In this document: positions 35,932 to 44,791 of the stretch, piece after piece
Layout: each line of letters starts with the position of its first letter
How positions within the stretch are numbered: position 1 is the stretch's first letter
Assembly (NCBI RefSeq): GCF_013170825.1
Contig: NZ_CP033365.1
Span: 6,336,001-6,400,000, forward strand
Direction of reading: 5' to 3'
Length of the DNA: 64,000 bases
Source of the DNA: Mesorhizobium sp. NZP2298
GTDB lineage: Bacteria; Pseudomonadota; Alphaproteobacteria; Rhizobiales; Rhizobiaceae
The notes under the pieces: model-generated
Databases searched by the model: none
What the model was told of the DNA's origin: nothing
The model's input: the letters and a program-made list of their open reading frames with translations, nothing else
Program-made: the position numbers and the translations under genes

Positions 35932-36651
35932 TCAGATCTTGCGCGTCGCCCCGAGCCTGTCGCCCACTGCCTCCCGCTTCACGCAGATGGACCGGATGCC
36001 CGCCGCCATGAACGTCGCCATTCGTTCCTTTACCGCCATGAAGTCGTCCGACCGGCACAGTCCGCCCGACAGCTTGTCGATGCGGCCGGTTCGAGCGAGC
36101 GTGAGCATCAGTGCCCCGGTGACGAAATGATATCCCCAGAAAATGTCTTCTTCAGCGCATCCAGGAAGCGCTTTCTTGAGAAGATCAACCAGTCGCAACA
36201 CGACGGGATCGAAGTGCTTGTCCATCAGTTCCGCGCCCCATTGCGGTGTATTCGCCACCTGGGCACCCAAGGCAGCGTAATTCTTCCAGCCCTCGTCACC
36301 TTCGATGTAGAGGTCGAGATCGGTGTCGAGAAATGCGCGTAGCGCGCCCTCTACCGTGGGCTTGCCTTTCATGGCCTGGTCGTAATCGGCAAGCGCCTTC
36401 ATCCGCCGATCGCTGGTGACCGCAGCCCTGCGCGCAAAGACAGCATCAAAGAGCATCTTCTTGTCGGTGAAGTAGTAATTGATCAGCGTGTGGTGCACAC
36501 CGACGGCTCGAGCGACGTCCTTCAGTGCGACTCCATGCAGTCCATGCTTTGAGAAGAGGAATTCGGCGGTGTCGAGAATCTGCTCGATCGTCTCGGCTCG
36601 TTGCTCTGCTTTCGTGGCACGCTTGCGCCTTACGCCGCTCTCCTGAGACAA
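35932..36651 (-). CDS. TetR-family transcriptional regulator
   Basis: Regulator of 239 aa with an N-terminal TetR DNA-binding domain (ETIEQILDTAEFLFSKHGLHGVALKDVARAVGVHHTLINYYFTDKKML, residues 20-66) and a ligand-binding C-terminal domain similar to FadR/CerR-like relatives. Starts with TTG preceded by AAAGGG. Near-identical palindromes lie upstream of it (36795), before the importer (35655) and, less well preserved, before the acyl-CoA ligase (28604). This supports autoregulation and control of module C, with an acyl-CoA or lactone as possible inducer. Confidence 0.9.
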   Translation of the reverse strand: MSQESGVRRKRATKAEQRAETIEQILDTAEFLFSKHGLHGVALKDVARAVGVHHTLINYYFTDKKMLFDAVFARRAAVTSDRRMKALADYDQAMKGKPTVEGALRAFLDTDLDLYIEGDEGWKNYAALGAQVANTPQWGAELMDKHFDPVVLRLVDLLKKALPGCAEEDIFWGYHFVTGALMLTLARTGRIDKLSGGLCRSDDFMAVKERMATFMAAGIRSICVKREAVGDRLGATRKI

Positions 36652-36736
36652 GCTGATACCCTTTCCAATTCACCGTCGAACGCCAGCGCATCCATTTTCG
36701 CGCGCTGTGAAGCGAGCTTTGGCAATTCGACGCATT

Positions 36737-36763
36737 CCAAGTCAATCCGGCCAAGTCAATCCG
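36737..36763. repeat. Tandem repeat CCAAGTCAATCCG x2 upstream of tetR
   Basis: Two exact 13-base copies at 36737-36749 and 36751-36763, a 14-base period. They lie about 90 bases before the tetR start and could be a protein-binding site or a simple duplication. Confidence 0.55.
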
Positions 36764-36794
36764 AGAATCAATCAATGTGACACGCGAGTCAATC

Positions 36795-36814
36795 TTCACT
36801 CGCCAGATAGTGAA
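36795..36814. promoter_or_regulatory. TetR-operator-like site upstream of tetR
   Basis: Inverted repeat TTCACT/AGTGAA with an 8-base centre. The sequence around it agrees with the site at 35655-35680, including the asymmetric AGATAG centre. It is 144 bases before the tetR start, as expected for an autoregulatory operator with a long leader. Confidence 0.6.
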
Positions 36815-36972
36815 TTAAATCGCTTTTCGGCTGTGTTTCAACCGTTTCCGATCACCGCTAGATGGGTTGGACAAAATCATTGGCAATCATCCTCGCCTTG
36901 GGGGCCGGAAGCGGATTGTCTGCTCAGTGGGATGAAATCACAAATAAAGCAGCCATCCGCCCACAACCCGAC

Positions 36973-37013
36973 AGGGTCATAACAAAGCAGCCGACCGACG
37001 AAGCGTTGTGACC
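36973..37013. repeat. Inverted repeat GGGTCATAAC/GTTGTGACCC
   Basis: Arms match at 9 of 10 positions with a 21-base spacer, about 140 bases behind the M24 gene stop. It might mark the transcript end of module D or a binding site; there is no U-run. Confidence 0.45.
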
Positions 37014-37154
37014 CGGTAGCCTTGCGGAAAAGCTTTGGGCTTGCCCGATCTGATGGCCCGATGCCTCTCACCGACGTGCGCGACTTCCGTTTATCGGCAA
37101 GCCTGCCGAAGGTCCGAAAGCGCTGGTTAGGCATCATCGACGACCCGCTGGGAC

Positions 37155-38519
37155 TCAGTCGCGGCCTAGAAGTTTGCCGCTGGCAAGCCAGAAGGGCGGC
37201 AGGCAGAGCGGGATGGTGGACAGCAGCAGGATATCCTCCTTCACCGTGATGCCGATCCGCTCGGCGACAAACCGGTGGCGTGCCTCGAACCTCTTCGCCA
37301 GCGCCGGGTGGCGGTGTGCGATCTCAGCGCGCAAGCCGACATCGGCGAAGGTCACCGCATCCTCGCAATTGAGCGTCCATCCATCGGGCATCGGCACGGG
37401 TATGATGTCGACCTGGAACGGCATGCCGGAGACGATGCGTTCTGTCGAGCCGGGACGGATCGGGGAATTCATCCACTCGTCGAGGCCGACGAGATGGCCG
37501 GGATTGAGGGCTGGGCGCAGCTTGCCCGCCGCCAGGGTCGAAATCACAGCCTCATGGATCGCGCCGCCCTCGGCGCCGATGCCGGCCGCCTCATACCAGG
37601 CGATCAGGCCGCGGAAATAGGCCTTGGCCACGTCCAGAAATGCGTCGTCATGCTCGGCGATCAGGCCGGCTCGGGCGGTCAGTCCGCCCCAGTAGCCAAC
37701 CGCCGTGGTGACGCCGTCACCATGGCTGGGCACGCGCGCCGTGGGACTGCGCAGGCCGATCACCTGGCCGGACGCATCATTGGTCGCGAACATCGGATGG
37801 CAGTTCATCGGCTCGCCGGCATACCCCATGCGAGAGGCCGCGGTCAGTTCGGTGTCGCCGAGCGTGAAGCCGCTCAGGATACGCCACACAGCCATTGAAG
37901 ACCGGGCCGCGCCCCATTCGGCCTCGGCGATCTGATCGGCATCGACGACGGCGCGCAGCCCGTCCGCCTGGTGCATGAGCACCGCCGTCGCATCGGTGAT
38001 CGACGAGGGGGACACGATCGATGCGATCGCGTCGACGATGAAGGCCGGCACGAGGAAGGTGGGACGCTGAGCGGACCATTCCTCCTTTTCGAGATATTTC
38101 CAGCCCACCAGGCCGACACTGTCGCCCGCCGTGATACCGGCCTCGCGCAGCACGGCCACGAGATCCGGCTTCTGCATGCGGTCCTGCGCCATGAGGCTCA
38201 GGGACTGCGCCAGCATTGTGATGATGCCAGGCAGTCCGGCGATAGGCGTATAGCCGAGGTTCTCGTTGCCGGTGACGATGATGCGCTGCCCCGATTTGCC
38301 GAGCAGCAGGATCGCCTCCTCGAAACGCGGGTCGAAGCCGGTCAGGAAGGCGATGTTGGCGGCATGCTCGCGATCGGCATAGACGGCGAGCCAGTCCGTG
38401 CCGGCGCGCTCGAGCGCCTTGGCGCAACGGGCCTCATAGGTCGCTGGCGGAATGGCAGGGCGCTCGACGGGGATGCCGAAATCGGGGATGTCGACGGTGC
38501 GAAGGCTAATGCTCATCAT
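37155..38519 (-). CDS. M24 (creatinase/aminopeptidase P) family protein with poor metal-ligand set
   Basis: Cytoplasmic protein of about 454 aa with the pita-bread fold layout: N-terminal domain ending near residue 170 and a C-terminal M24 domain. Canonical metal ligands of methionine aminopeptidase-type M24 enzymes are not all visible: the region where DxGxxxxGYxxDxTR is expected reads HGDGVTTAVGYWGGLTARAG, the GHGxG motif reads GHLVGLDEW, while FQVDIIP and NCEDAVTFAD occupy the later glutamate positions. Creatinase in the same family works without metal, so a carbon-nitrogen hydrolase acting on a guanidino or ectoine-like compound is possible. Last gene of the polyamine-type importer operon, next to a deiminase-fold enzyme. 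Confidence 0.8.
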   Translation of the reverse strand: MMSISLRTVDIPDFGIPVERPAIPPATYEARCAKALERAGTDWLAVYADREHAANIAFLTGFDPRFEEAILLLGKSGQRIIVTGNENLGYTPIAGLPGIITMLAQSLSLMAQDRMQKPDLVAVLREAGITAGDSVGLVGWKYLEKEEWSAQRPTFLVPAFIVDAIASIVSPSSITDATAVLMHQADGLRAVVDADQIAEAEWGAARSSMAVWRILSGFTLGDTELTAASRMGYAGEPMNCHPMFATNDASGQVIGLRSPTARVPSHGDGVTTAVGYWGGLTARAGLIAEHDDAFLDVAKAYFRGLIAWYEAAGIGAEGGAIHEAVISTLAAGKLRPALNPGHLVGLDEWMNSPIRPGSTERIVSGMPFQVDIIPVPMPDGWTLNCEDAVTFADVGLRAEIAHRHPALAKRFEARHRFVAERIGITVKEDILLLSTIPLCLPPFWLASGKLLGRD

Positions 38520-38566
38520 GTCTCTCAATCTGTCAGGGAATGCGGATTTTCGGCTGAAGCCGATCG

Positions 38567-39670
38567 TCAGTTGGATGCGACGGCGACGGATGCCGTCCTG
38601 TTCGCCGGCACGTCATTATCGGCAAGAAAGCCGATGCTGGAGGGCAGCACGCTGCAGGGGACCCTGTCGCCGGCAGCGATGCCGCGCGCCGTCGCCGAGG
38701 ATGCCAGGAGCAGGAGTTCCTGGCCGTCCGGGGTGGACACGGTCATGCGCTCGGACGAGCCGACGAAGGAGACGTCGGCGACAATGGCGGGAAAGGCGAT
38801 GGCCCCGGGGGACGGCTCGCCGATGGCGATGTCCTCCGGACGCATCCAGACCGTCAGCGCCGATCGGCCATGCCGCGACGCGTCGTAGCCATCGGGCATC
38901 GGCGCCCGGCTTCCGAACAGCTCGATGCCGCCATCGACGGCGCGCGCCGAAACGATGTTGTTGCCGCCGAGGAAGCCCGCGACGAAGCGCGAGGCGGGCG
39001 CGCGGTATATGTCGCGCGGGGTGCCGACCTGAACGATCGCGCCATTGTGGAAGACGGCTATGCGGTCCGACATGGCGTAGGCTTCCTCCTGGTCATGGGT
39101 AACATAGACGAAGGTCACACCGGTCTGCCGATGCAGCCGTTTGAGTTCGCGTTGCATGGTGTCGCGCAGCGTACGGTCGAGCGCCGACAGCGGTTCGTCG
39201 AGCAGCAGTATCTTCGGCCCGAAGGCCAGCGCGCGGCCGATCGCCACGCGCTGCTGCTGACCGCCCGACAATTCACGCGGCTTGCGCGCGGCCAACCTGT
39301 CCAGGCCGACGAGATTGAGAATCTCTTCCACCCTCGCGGCGATCCTGGCCTTGTCCCATTTGCGGACCCTCAAGGGGAAGGCGATGTTGTCCGCGGCGTT
39401 CAGGTGGGGAAACAACGCATAGCCCTGGAAGACCAGTCCGAAATTCCTGTCCTCCGGGTCGACGCGCGTGATGTCGACGCCATCCAGCAGGATGGCGCCG
39501 TCGTCCGGCTTGGTGAACCCGGCGACCGACATTAGCAGCGTCGTCTTGCCAGACCCCGAAGGGCCGAGCAAGGTTACGAACTCCCCCGCCTCGATCGACA
39601 GGTCGATGCCGTCGAGCGCGACGGCCGACCCGTAGGTCTTGCGGAGGTTTCGGACGTCGAGAAAGGACAT
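38567..39670 (-). CDS. ABC transporter ATP-binding protein, PotA-like
   Basis: Cytoplasmic ATPase of 367 aa for the module D importer. Walker A GPSGSGKTT, signature ELSGGQQQRVAIGRAL, Walker B ILLLDEPLSALD and H-loop VYVTHDQEEAYAMSDR are intact; the C-terminal TOBE region (about 285-350) includes VWMRPEDIAIGEP. Its ATG directly follows the TGA of the deiminase-fold gene. Such ATPases serve spermidine/putrescine-type importers. Confidence 0.94.
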   Translation of the reverse strand: MSFLDVRNLRKTYGSAVALDGIDLSIEAGEFVTLLGPSGSGKTTLLMSVAGFTKPDDGAILLDGVDITRVDPEDRNFGLVFQGYALFPHLNAADNIAFPLRVRKWDKARIAARVEEILNLVGLDRLAARKPRELSGGQQQRVAIGRALAFGPKILLLDEPLSALDRTLRDTMQRELKRLHRQTGVTFVYVTHDQEEAYAMSDRIAVFHNGAIVQVGTPRDIYRAPASRFVAGFLGGNNIVSARAVDGGIELFGSRAPMPDGYDASRHGRSALTVWMRPEDIAIGEPSPGAIAFPAIVADVSFVGSSERMTVSTPDGQELLLLASSATARGIAAGDRVPCSVLPSSIGFLADNDVPANRTASVAVASN

Positions 39671-40690
39671 TCAGATCGGATCCCGGGCGAGCGGACCCGT
39701 CGAGCAATGAATGCCGCCCCCGTTCAGTTCGATGCATTCATAGTCCAGCGTCAGGATCTCGATGCCGGCGGCGTCGAGCCGGTCGGCCAGGCGCGGCGTG
39801 CGGGTGGCGTGCATGACGACCCGACCCGGTGCGATCGCCAGGCAGTTGAGCGAGAAGGCGTTGTCCTCCGGCGGAAGTTCGATCAGCTTCATGCCGCGCT
39901 TGTTCAGATAGTCGATGAAGACATAGGGCAGTTCGTTGATGTTGATGATCGCCGTCTCCTTGTCGATCATCATGAAGCTGCCGTCGATGTGGATGCGATA
40001 GCCGGGCATCGGCACCTTGATCAGTTCGACGCCCAGGCTGTTGAGGATCATCTCGACCTGCCGCACGCCCTCGGCGTTGCAGGCGACGGAGACCGAGCAG
40101 ACGGCGGTCTTGTCGTCGAGGAGCGCGAACCCGCCGCCTTCGAACACCGCTTCGCCATGCAGCGTGCCGAGGATCGGGCAACCGGCCTTGGCGAGCGCCT
40201 GGGTGACCATCAGTTCCTCGCCGCGGCGCGCCCGGCGGGCAAGGCGGGTGACGATCGCGCCGCCCTTCACGCCGATGACGCTGTCGCGGCAGAAGGTCGA
40301 CTTGAGAGCGCCGGGGGCTGCCTTCTCGGTAAGGATGACGTCGACGCCCTCCGAGCGCAACAGCTTGGTGAAGCTATCGTGCGCTGCCTGCATGGCGGCG
40401 AGATCCGGCGGCGTCTTGCCCATGAAGTACCAGCCTTTTTCCGGATCGCCGAAACCGCCGATCTCGGGCATGGGCTTGTTCTTGTCGACGACATTGATCT
40501 CCTCGCCAGGCCGGTGCATCAGCACGGCGCGCAGCTTGCCGACATCATTGGTGCAACCCCAGGGCCGGCCCCAGACGCGGGTCTGCTCTTGCGGGTCATG
40601 GAAAGCCGGCGTCGGGACGGAGCCGAAGGTCTGAAAGAACTTGGCCTCCCGGTATTCGTGCTCGCTCATTGCGGCGCTGTGGGCAGTCAT
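39671..40690 (-). CDS. Amidinotransferase/arginine deiminase-fold enzyme
   Basis: Cytoplasmic enzyme of 339 aa in the guanidino-group-modifying superfamily. The N-terminal segment AVLMHRPGEEI, the FCRDS motif (133-137), Glu 184 in VFEGGG, His 234 in YRIHIDGS and the catalytic Cys 329 in GGGIHCSTGP match the Glu-His-Cys set of deiminases and amidinotransferases. Its length fits neither classical ArcA (about 400) nor dimethylarginine hydrolase (about 260-280). AAAGGA precedes the ATG. Being inside a polyamine-type importer operon, it probably attacks an imported guanidino compound; transferase versus hydrolase activity cannot be told. Confidence 0.88.
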   Translation of the reverse strand: MTAHSAAMSEHEYREAKFFQTFGSVPTPAFHDPQEQTRVWGRPWGCTNDVGKLRAVLMHRPGEEINVVDKNKPMPEIGGFGDPEKGWYFMGKTPPDLAAMQAAHDSFTKLLRSEGVDVILTEKAAPGALKSTFCRDSVIGVKGGAIVTRLARRARRGEELMVTQALAKAGCPILGTLHGEAVFEGGGFALLDDKTAVCSVSVACNAEGVRQVEMILNSLGVELIKVPMPGYRIHIDGSFMMIDKETAIININELPYVFIDYLNKRGMKLIELPPEDNAFSLNCLAIAPGRVVMHATRTPRLADRLDAAGIEILTLDYECIELNGGGIHCSTGPLARDPI

Positions 40691-40736
40691 GTCTTCGATT
40701 TCCTTTCTGAAACAAGCGAAGCGATTGAAGGTCGTG

Positions 40737-41546
40737 TCATGACCGGCGCTGGGCGATACGTTCCCAGACGGTCATGCGCAGGATGAGCCCGACGATAGTG
40801 ACCGCCAGCATGACGGTAGCGATCGCGGCCAGCGCGGGGTCGACGGCATCGGCGATGCTCGTCCAGATCTTGCGCGGCAGGGTGACGATGCCACGGCTGG
40901 TGATGAACAGCGTCACGGTGATCTCGTCCCAGGAGACGATGAAGGCGAGGATCGCCCCGGCAACCGTGCCCGGCACTATGTTGGGCAGGATCACGCGCCC
41001 GAAGATCGTCGCCGGGCGCGCGCCGAGCGAGCGGGCCGCCTGCACCAGACGCGGATCGAGGTTCGACAGCGAAGCGCCTATCGCCAGCACGGCAAGCGGC
41101 ATCGCCAGGATCACATGGACGATGGTGACGCCAAGCCATGTGTCGAGAAGGCCCAGCTTCGACCACAGGCGTACCATGCCGACCGCATAGATGATCGGCG
41201 GCACGATCAGTGGCGAAAGCAGGACAACGCGCAGGATCGTCGGCCAGCGTCCGACATAGACCCATGCACCCATGGCGAAGGCCGCCGAAACGGCGGTCGC
41301 GACGATGCTTGAGGCCACGGCGATGCCGAGGCTGGTGAGGATGCTGGGCATCCAGCCCGCGCGCCAGTTGGCGAGCGCCGCGAAATGGTCGAAGGAGATG
41401 CCGTTGTTGGGCAGCGACAGATAATCCCGGTCGGTCAACGCCACGGGAATGACCACGAGCACCGGAACGAACAGGAAGGCGAGCAGCAGCCAGGCGAAGA
41501 GCTTTGGCAGCGCGCGTTCGAGCAGACGGCGGGTGCGTGGCGTCAT
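40737..41546 (-). CDS. ABC transporter permease, PotC-like
   Basis: Inner-membrane permease of 269 aa. Six helices beginning at about residue 15, and the EAA-type loop QAARSLGARPATIFGRVILPNIVPG. Overlaps the PotB-like gene by ATGA. Together with it forms the channel for the module D solute. Confidence 0.92.
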   Translation of the reverse strand: MTPRTRRLLERALPKLFAWLLLAFLFVPVLVVIPVALTDRDYLSLPNNGISFDHFAALANWRAGWMPSILTSLGIAVASSIVATAVSAAFAMGAWVYVGRWPTILRVVLLSPLIVPPIIYAVGMVRLWSKLGLLDTWLGVTIVHVILAMPLAVLAIGASLSNLDPRLVQAARSLGARPATIFGRVILPNIVPGTVAGAILAFIVSWDEITVTLFITSRGIVTLPRKIWTSIADAVDPALAAIATVMLAVTIVGLILRMTVWERIAQRRS

Positions 41547-42382
41547 TTGCGGCCGCCTTCGAAGGCCGCGCGCAACGCCGGGCTGCGCATCGCCAGCGCG
41601 ATAAGGGCGCCGACGACGAGCAGGAGCATCGTCGACAGTGCCGTCGCCACGCCCCAGCGCAGGGTCGAGGATATCTGCACGGAAATGTATTCGGCGACCA
41701 TCAGCACCCTGCCGGCGCCAAGGATCGCCGGAGTGACGAGGAAGCCGAGCGAGAAGATGACGATGAACAGGCTGGCGATTGCCAGGCCGGGCATGCTGAG
41801 CGGCACCCAGACACGAAAGAAGATGGTGACCGGGCGCGCGCCGAGCGATCGCGCCGCCTGGATGATCCTGTGGTCGATCTCCGACAGGTTCGCGTAGAGC
41901 AGCATGATGGCGAAGGGCATCATGTAATGCACCATGCCGACGATGACGCCGAACTGGTTGTAGACCAGTTCGAGAGGTTCACCGACGGCTCCGCTGCCCA
42001 CCAGGGCCGAATTGAGCACGCCGTTTCGGCGCAGGATGGTGATCCAGGCAAAGGCGCGCACCAGCACCGATATCCAGAATGGCACCATGACCATGAACAG
42101 GGCGACGCGGCGCGTCGCCGGCGGCATGTGGACCAGCGCGAAGGCGACGGCATAGCTCATGACGATCGTAAGCGCGGTCGTCACCGCCGAGACGAAGACG
42201 GTCGTGCGCACGACGCGGCCGATTGCGGCATTCTGGAACAGAGCCACGTAATTGCCGATGCCGAAGGTCGGCTCGGTGAAACTGAGCGCCAACACCTGAA
42301 GGATGGGCAGCACGTAGAGACACAGGGTCAAAAGCGCCGCCGGCACCGTCAGGCAGAAGGCCCAACGCTGGAATGACGTCAT
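41543..42382 (-). CDS. ABC transporter permease, PotB-like
   Basis: Inner-membrane permease of about 279 aa with six helices and the loop QAARSLGARPVTIFFRVWVPLSMPG, nearly the same as in its PotC-like partner. The ATG at 42382 (MTSFQRWAF) is preferred; an upstream in-frame start at 42427 would put a 13-bp perfect hairpin inside the coding region and encode a simple HRPVVV extension. Confidence 0.9.
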   Translation of the reverse strand: MTSFQRWAFCLTVPAALLTLCLYVLPILQVLALSFTEPTFGIGNYVALFQNAAIGRVVRTTVFVSAVTTALTIVMSYAVAFALVHMPPATRRVALFMVMVPFWISVLVRAFAWITILRRNGVLNSALVGSGAVGEPLELVYNQFGVIVGMVHYMMPFAIMLLYANLSEIDHRIIQAARSLGARPVTIFFRVWVPLSMPGLAIASLFIVIFSLGFLVTPAILGAGRVLMVAEYISVQISSTLRWGVATALSTMLLLVVGALIALAMRSPALRAAFEGGRK

Positions 42383-42392
42383 GGTCTTTCGA

Positions 42393-42421
42393 ACCACCAC
42401 CGGCCGATGGCCGGTGGTGGT
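42393..42421. repeat. Perfect 13-bp hairpin behind the module D binding-protein gene
   Basis: ACCACCACCGGCC/GGCCGGTGGTGGT with a 3-nt loop, the strongest stem in the window. It fills the gap between the binding-protein stop (42431) and permease ATG (42382) and may occlude the permease ribosome site as well as protect the upstream message. Confidence 0.75.
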
Positions 42422-42430
42422 CTCCAATGG

Positions 42431-43534
42431 TTAGCGCGAGATGAAGTCGAGGAACTTGTTCTGCAGTTCGGCCTCGTTGTCGGCATAGTATTGCGCCGAG
42501 ACGGCCAGACCTGTCTTGGCATTCTCGGGGGCCAGCGAATAGACCGCCTTGTCTTCGTCGGTCATCAGCGCCAGCGCCTTCGGGTTCGACGGGCCGTTGC
42601 CCATGAGGCGCAACAGCGTCACCTGGCCTTCCGGGTCCATCGACGAATTGATGAAGTCGAAGACCTTCTTGCCGGCGGGATTGCCCTTCGGCACCGACCA
42701 GGCGCTGGCGAACATCAGGTTCTGGTTCCAGGTCCAGGTGTAGTCCGGGTTTTCCTTGCGCAGCAGGTTGGCGCGCGTATGCCAGATATTGCCCATGACC
42801 ACCTCGCCGTCGCGGAAGAGCTGCTGGCTCTGCGCGCCCGACTCCCAGAAGATCAAATTGGGCAGCAGCGGCTCGAGCTTCTTGAAGGCGCGGTCGACGT
42901 CGAGCGGATAGATATCCTGCGGCTTGACGCCGTCGGCGAGCAGCACGGCTTCGAGCTGCCCCTGAATCCATTTGCACATGGTACGCTTGCCGGGAAACTT
43001 TTCGAGATCGAAGAAGTCGTTCCAGCTCGAAGGGGCCGTGGCGCCGACCTTCTTGGCGTCATAGGCCAGCACATTGGAATAGGTGTAGTTGCAGATGCCG
43101 AACTCGGCCGACAGCCCTTCGCCGACAAGGGACTTGTCGACGATGGAATAATCGATCGGCTCGAGGTAACCGCCCTTGCCGAGCACGACGGCGTCCGTCA
43201 TGCCGCCATCCGTGGCATCCCAGGTGACATTCTTGGAATCGACCATGGCGCGGATCGCGCCCGTCGCCGGGCCGGTGCCATCGATGACGACCTCCATGCC
43301 GGACTTGGCCTTGAAGGGCGCGCCATAGGCCTTCTGGAAGGCTTCGAGGGCGGCCCCGCCCCAGTTGCAGACAACGATTTCCGACGCCGCGGCGGAGGCC
43401 CGCCCAGGCTTGAACGCGACTGCGATGCCAAGCCCGGCCATGGCGGTGATGAAGCCTCGGCGATCGATCTTCCCAGTTTTGAACTTATCAAGCGCAATCA
43501 ACGCTGCGTCTTGACCAAAGCGATTGATGGACAT
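42431..43534 (-). CDS. ABC transporter substrate-binding protein, PotD-like, Tat-type signal
   Basis: Periplasmic binding protein of 367 aa. The N-terminus MSINRFGQDAALIALDKFKTGKIDRRGFITAMAGLGIAV holds a twin-arginine motif (DRRGFITAM) unusually far in, near residue 25. Mature motifs EIVVCNWGGAALEAFQKAY and YTYSNVLAYDAKKVG are typical of the family. ATG at 43534 has AGGGGA six bases upstream. It lies 31 bases behind the LacI gene and heads the transport part of that operon. Confidence 0.92.
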   Translation of the reverse strand: MSINRFGQDAALIALDKFKTGKIDRRGFITAMAGLGIAVAFKPGRASAAASEIVVCNWGGAALEAFQKAYGAPFKAKSGMEVVIDGTGPATGAIRAMVDSKNVTWDATDGGMTDAVVLGKGGYLEPIDYSIVDKSLVGEGLSAEFGICNYTYSNVLAYDAKKVGATAPSSWNDFFDLEKFPGKRTMCKWIQGQLEAVLLADGVKPQDIYPLDVDRAFKKLEPLLPNLIFWESGAQSQQLFRDGEVVMGNIWHTRANLLRKENPDYTWTWNQNLMFASAWSVPKGNPAGKKVFDFINSSMDPEGQVTLLRLMGNGPSNPKALALMTDEDKAVYSLAPENAKTGLAVSAQYYADNEAELQNKFLDFISR

Positions 43535-43565
43535 GTGTGTTCCCCTTTCACGTCCGTGGAAGCGA

Positions 43566-44672
43566 CTAGTTTTCTTGCTTCTCCTCCCAGGCCGGCACCG
43601 GGCGCCCATCTGGGCTTCCAGAGCCGGTATGCACTACCGAACGTCCTGACGGACGACCGTGCGGCGGCGCCACCGAACTGCGTATGACGAGTTCGACGCC
43701 GACCCTTTCGATCGCCGTTCCGGATTTCCTGCCGGCGATGAAATCGAGCAGCATGTTGACGCCGCGCGTGCCGAACTCGGCCGCCGACTGACGCACGGTG
43801 GTCAGAGCCGGCGCCAGCAGGTCCGCATTGTGGATATCGTCGAAGCTGACGAGAGAAATGTCGTCCGGAATGCGGATTCCGGAATGCAGCGCGGCCCGCA
43901 TGGCGCCAGTGGCCAGCATGTCGCCGAAGGTGAAGATCGCGGTGGGCGGCTCGTCCTGCCGAAGCAGGTCGAGAAACGCGATCGAGGCCGGCGCCTCCTC
44001 GTATTCGCAGAACCTCAAAAGGGCGGGATCGGCATCAAGACCAGCCTCGCCAAGCGCCCGCGTGAAGCCGTCGAGACGTTCGGTGGTGCTGAGAAGCCCC
44101 TTCGGCCCGCCGATGGCGGCGATGCGGGTATGGCCGCGAGATATCAGATGGCGTGTCGCCAGGAGACCGCCATGGACGTTGTCGGCGAACAGGCGCGGCG
44201 CCTTCGCGCCCGGCACGTCCTCGTCGAGAAGCACGACGTTTCCGGTCTCGTTGATCCGCCGCAACAGCCGCCCGTCATCATGATGGTTGGTGAGAAGCAG
44301 GATGCCGTCGACCTGCCGGTCCTCGATGCGCGACAGGAAGGAGACTTCCTTCTCCACCAGGTTGCGGCTGTTGAACATCAGGAGATTGTAGCCAAGCCTC
44401 GCGGCCTCGGCCTCCGACGCGCTGGCGATCTCGGCAAACAGCGGATAGGCGATGTCGGCGGTGATGAGGCCGAGTGTCTCGCTCTTGCCGCTGCTGAGCC
44501 TGCGGGCGATCGCGTTGGGATGATAGCCGAGGCGCTCCGCCGCCAGCTGGATACGGCTCGCCGTCGGCTCAGGCAGGCTGATCTGCCCGTTCAGATAACG
44601 GGAAACGGACGTGACGGACACGCCGGCTGCCCGCGCAACGTCACGAATGGTGACCTTCAATCTTCCCGACAA
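43566..44672 (-). CDS. LacI-family transcriptional regulator
   Basis: Regulator of about 368 aa with an N-terminal LacI helix-turn-helix (VTIRDVARAAGVSVTSVSRYLNG) and hinge helix (NAIARRLSSGKSETLGLI), then a periplasmic-binding-protein-like sensor domain. A TTG start at 44672 with GTGGAG upstream places a perfect LacI-type palindrome (44716-44725) just ahead of the gene; the longer frame to 44795 would bury that palindrome in coding sequence. Because the importer genes follow after 31 bases, the protein probably represses its own operon. Confidence 0.88.
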   Translation of the reverse strand: MSGRLKVTIRDVARAAGVSVTSVSRYLNGQISLPEPTASRIQLAAERLGYHPNAIARRLSSGKSETLGLITADIAYPLFAEIASASEAEAARLGYNLLMFNSRNLVEKEVSFLSRIEDRQVDGILLLTNHHDDGRLLRRINETGNVVLLDEDVPGAKAPRLFADNVHGGLLATRHLISRGHTRIAAIGGPKGLLSTTERLDGFTRALGEAGLDADPALLRFCEYEEAPASIAFLDLLRQDEPPTAIFTFGDMLATGAMRAALHSGIRIPDDISLVSFDDIHNADLLAPALTTVRQSAAEFGTRGVNMLLDFIAGRKSGTAIERVGVELVIRSSVAPPHGRPSGRSVVHTGSGSPDGRPVPAWEEKQEN

Positions 44673-44715
44673 GCGGCTCCACTCCCGCAAGACATGTACA
44701 GATAACCGCTTCAGT

Positions 44716-44725
44716 AAACCGGTTT
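44716..44725. promoter_or_regulatory. LacI-type operator AAACCGGTTT
   Basis: Perfect 10-base palindrome with the central CG pair typical of LacI-family operators, 44 bases before the LacI TTG start, in the gap behind the GntR gene. Likely autoregulatory and controlling the importer operon. Confidence 0.65.
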
Positions 44726-44791
44726 CATAAACGGGCCAAAAAAAATCGCGCGCGCCTTCCGCAATGGAGAGGGAGCGAAGGACGACGGCGC

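Larger units (their letters stand above)
36652..37154. other. Gap between tetR and the M24 gene
   Basis: About 500 bases without a supported gene. It holds the tetR operator-like site (36795-36814), a tandem repeat (36737-36763) and a long-arm inverted repeat (36973-37013). Short open frames on both strands have no family motifs. Confidence 0.45.

Noticed and set aside
36737..37013. Insertion-sequence remnant with terminal repeats
   Set aside because: The direct and inverted repeats do not flank a common element and no transposase fragment is readable between them.
42407..43687. Plus-strand open frame of over 420 codons
   Set aside because: Antisense to the PotD-like binding protein, which has a clear signal and ribosome site.
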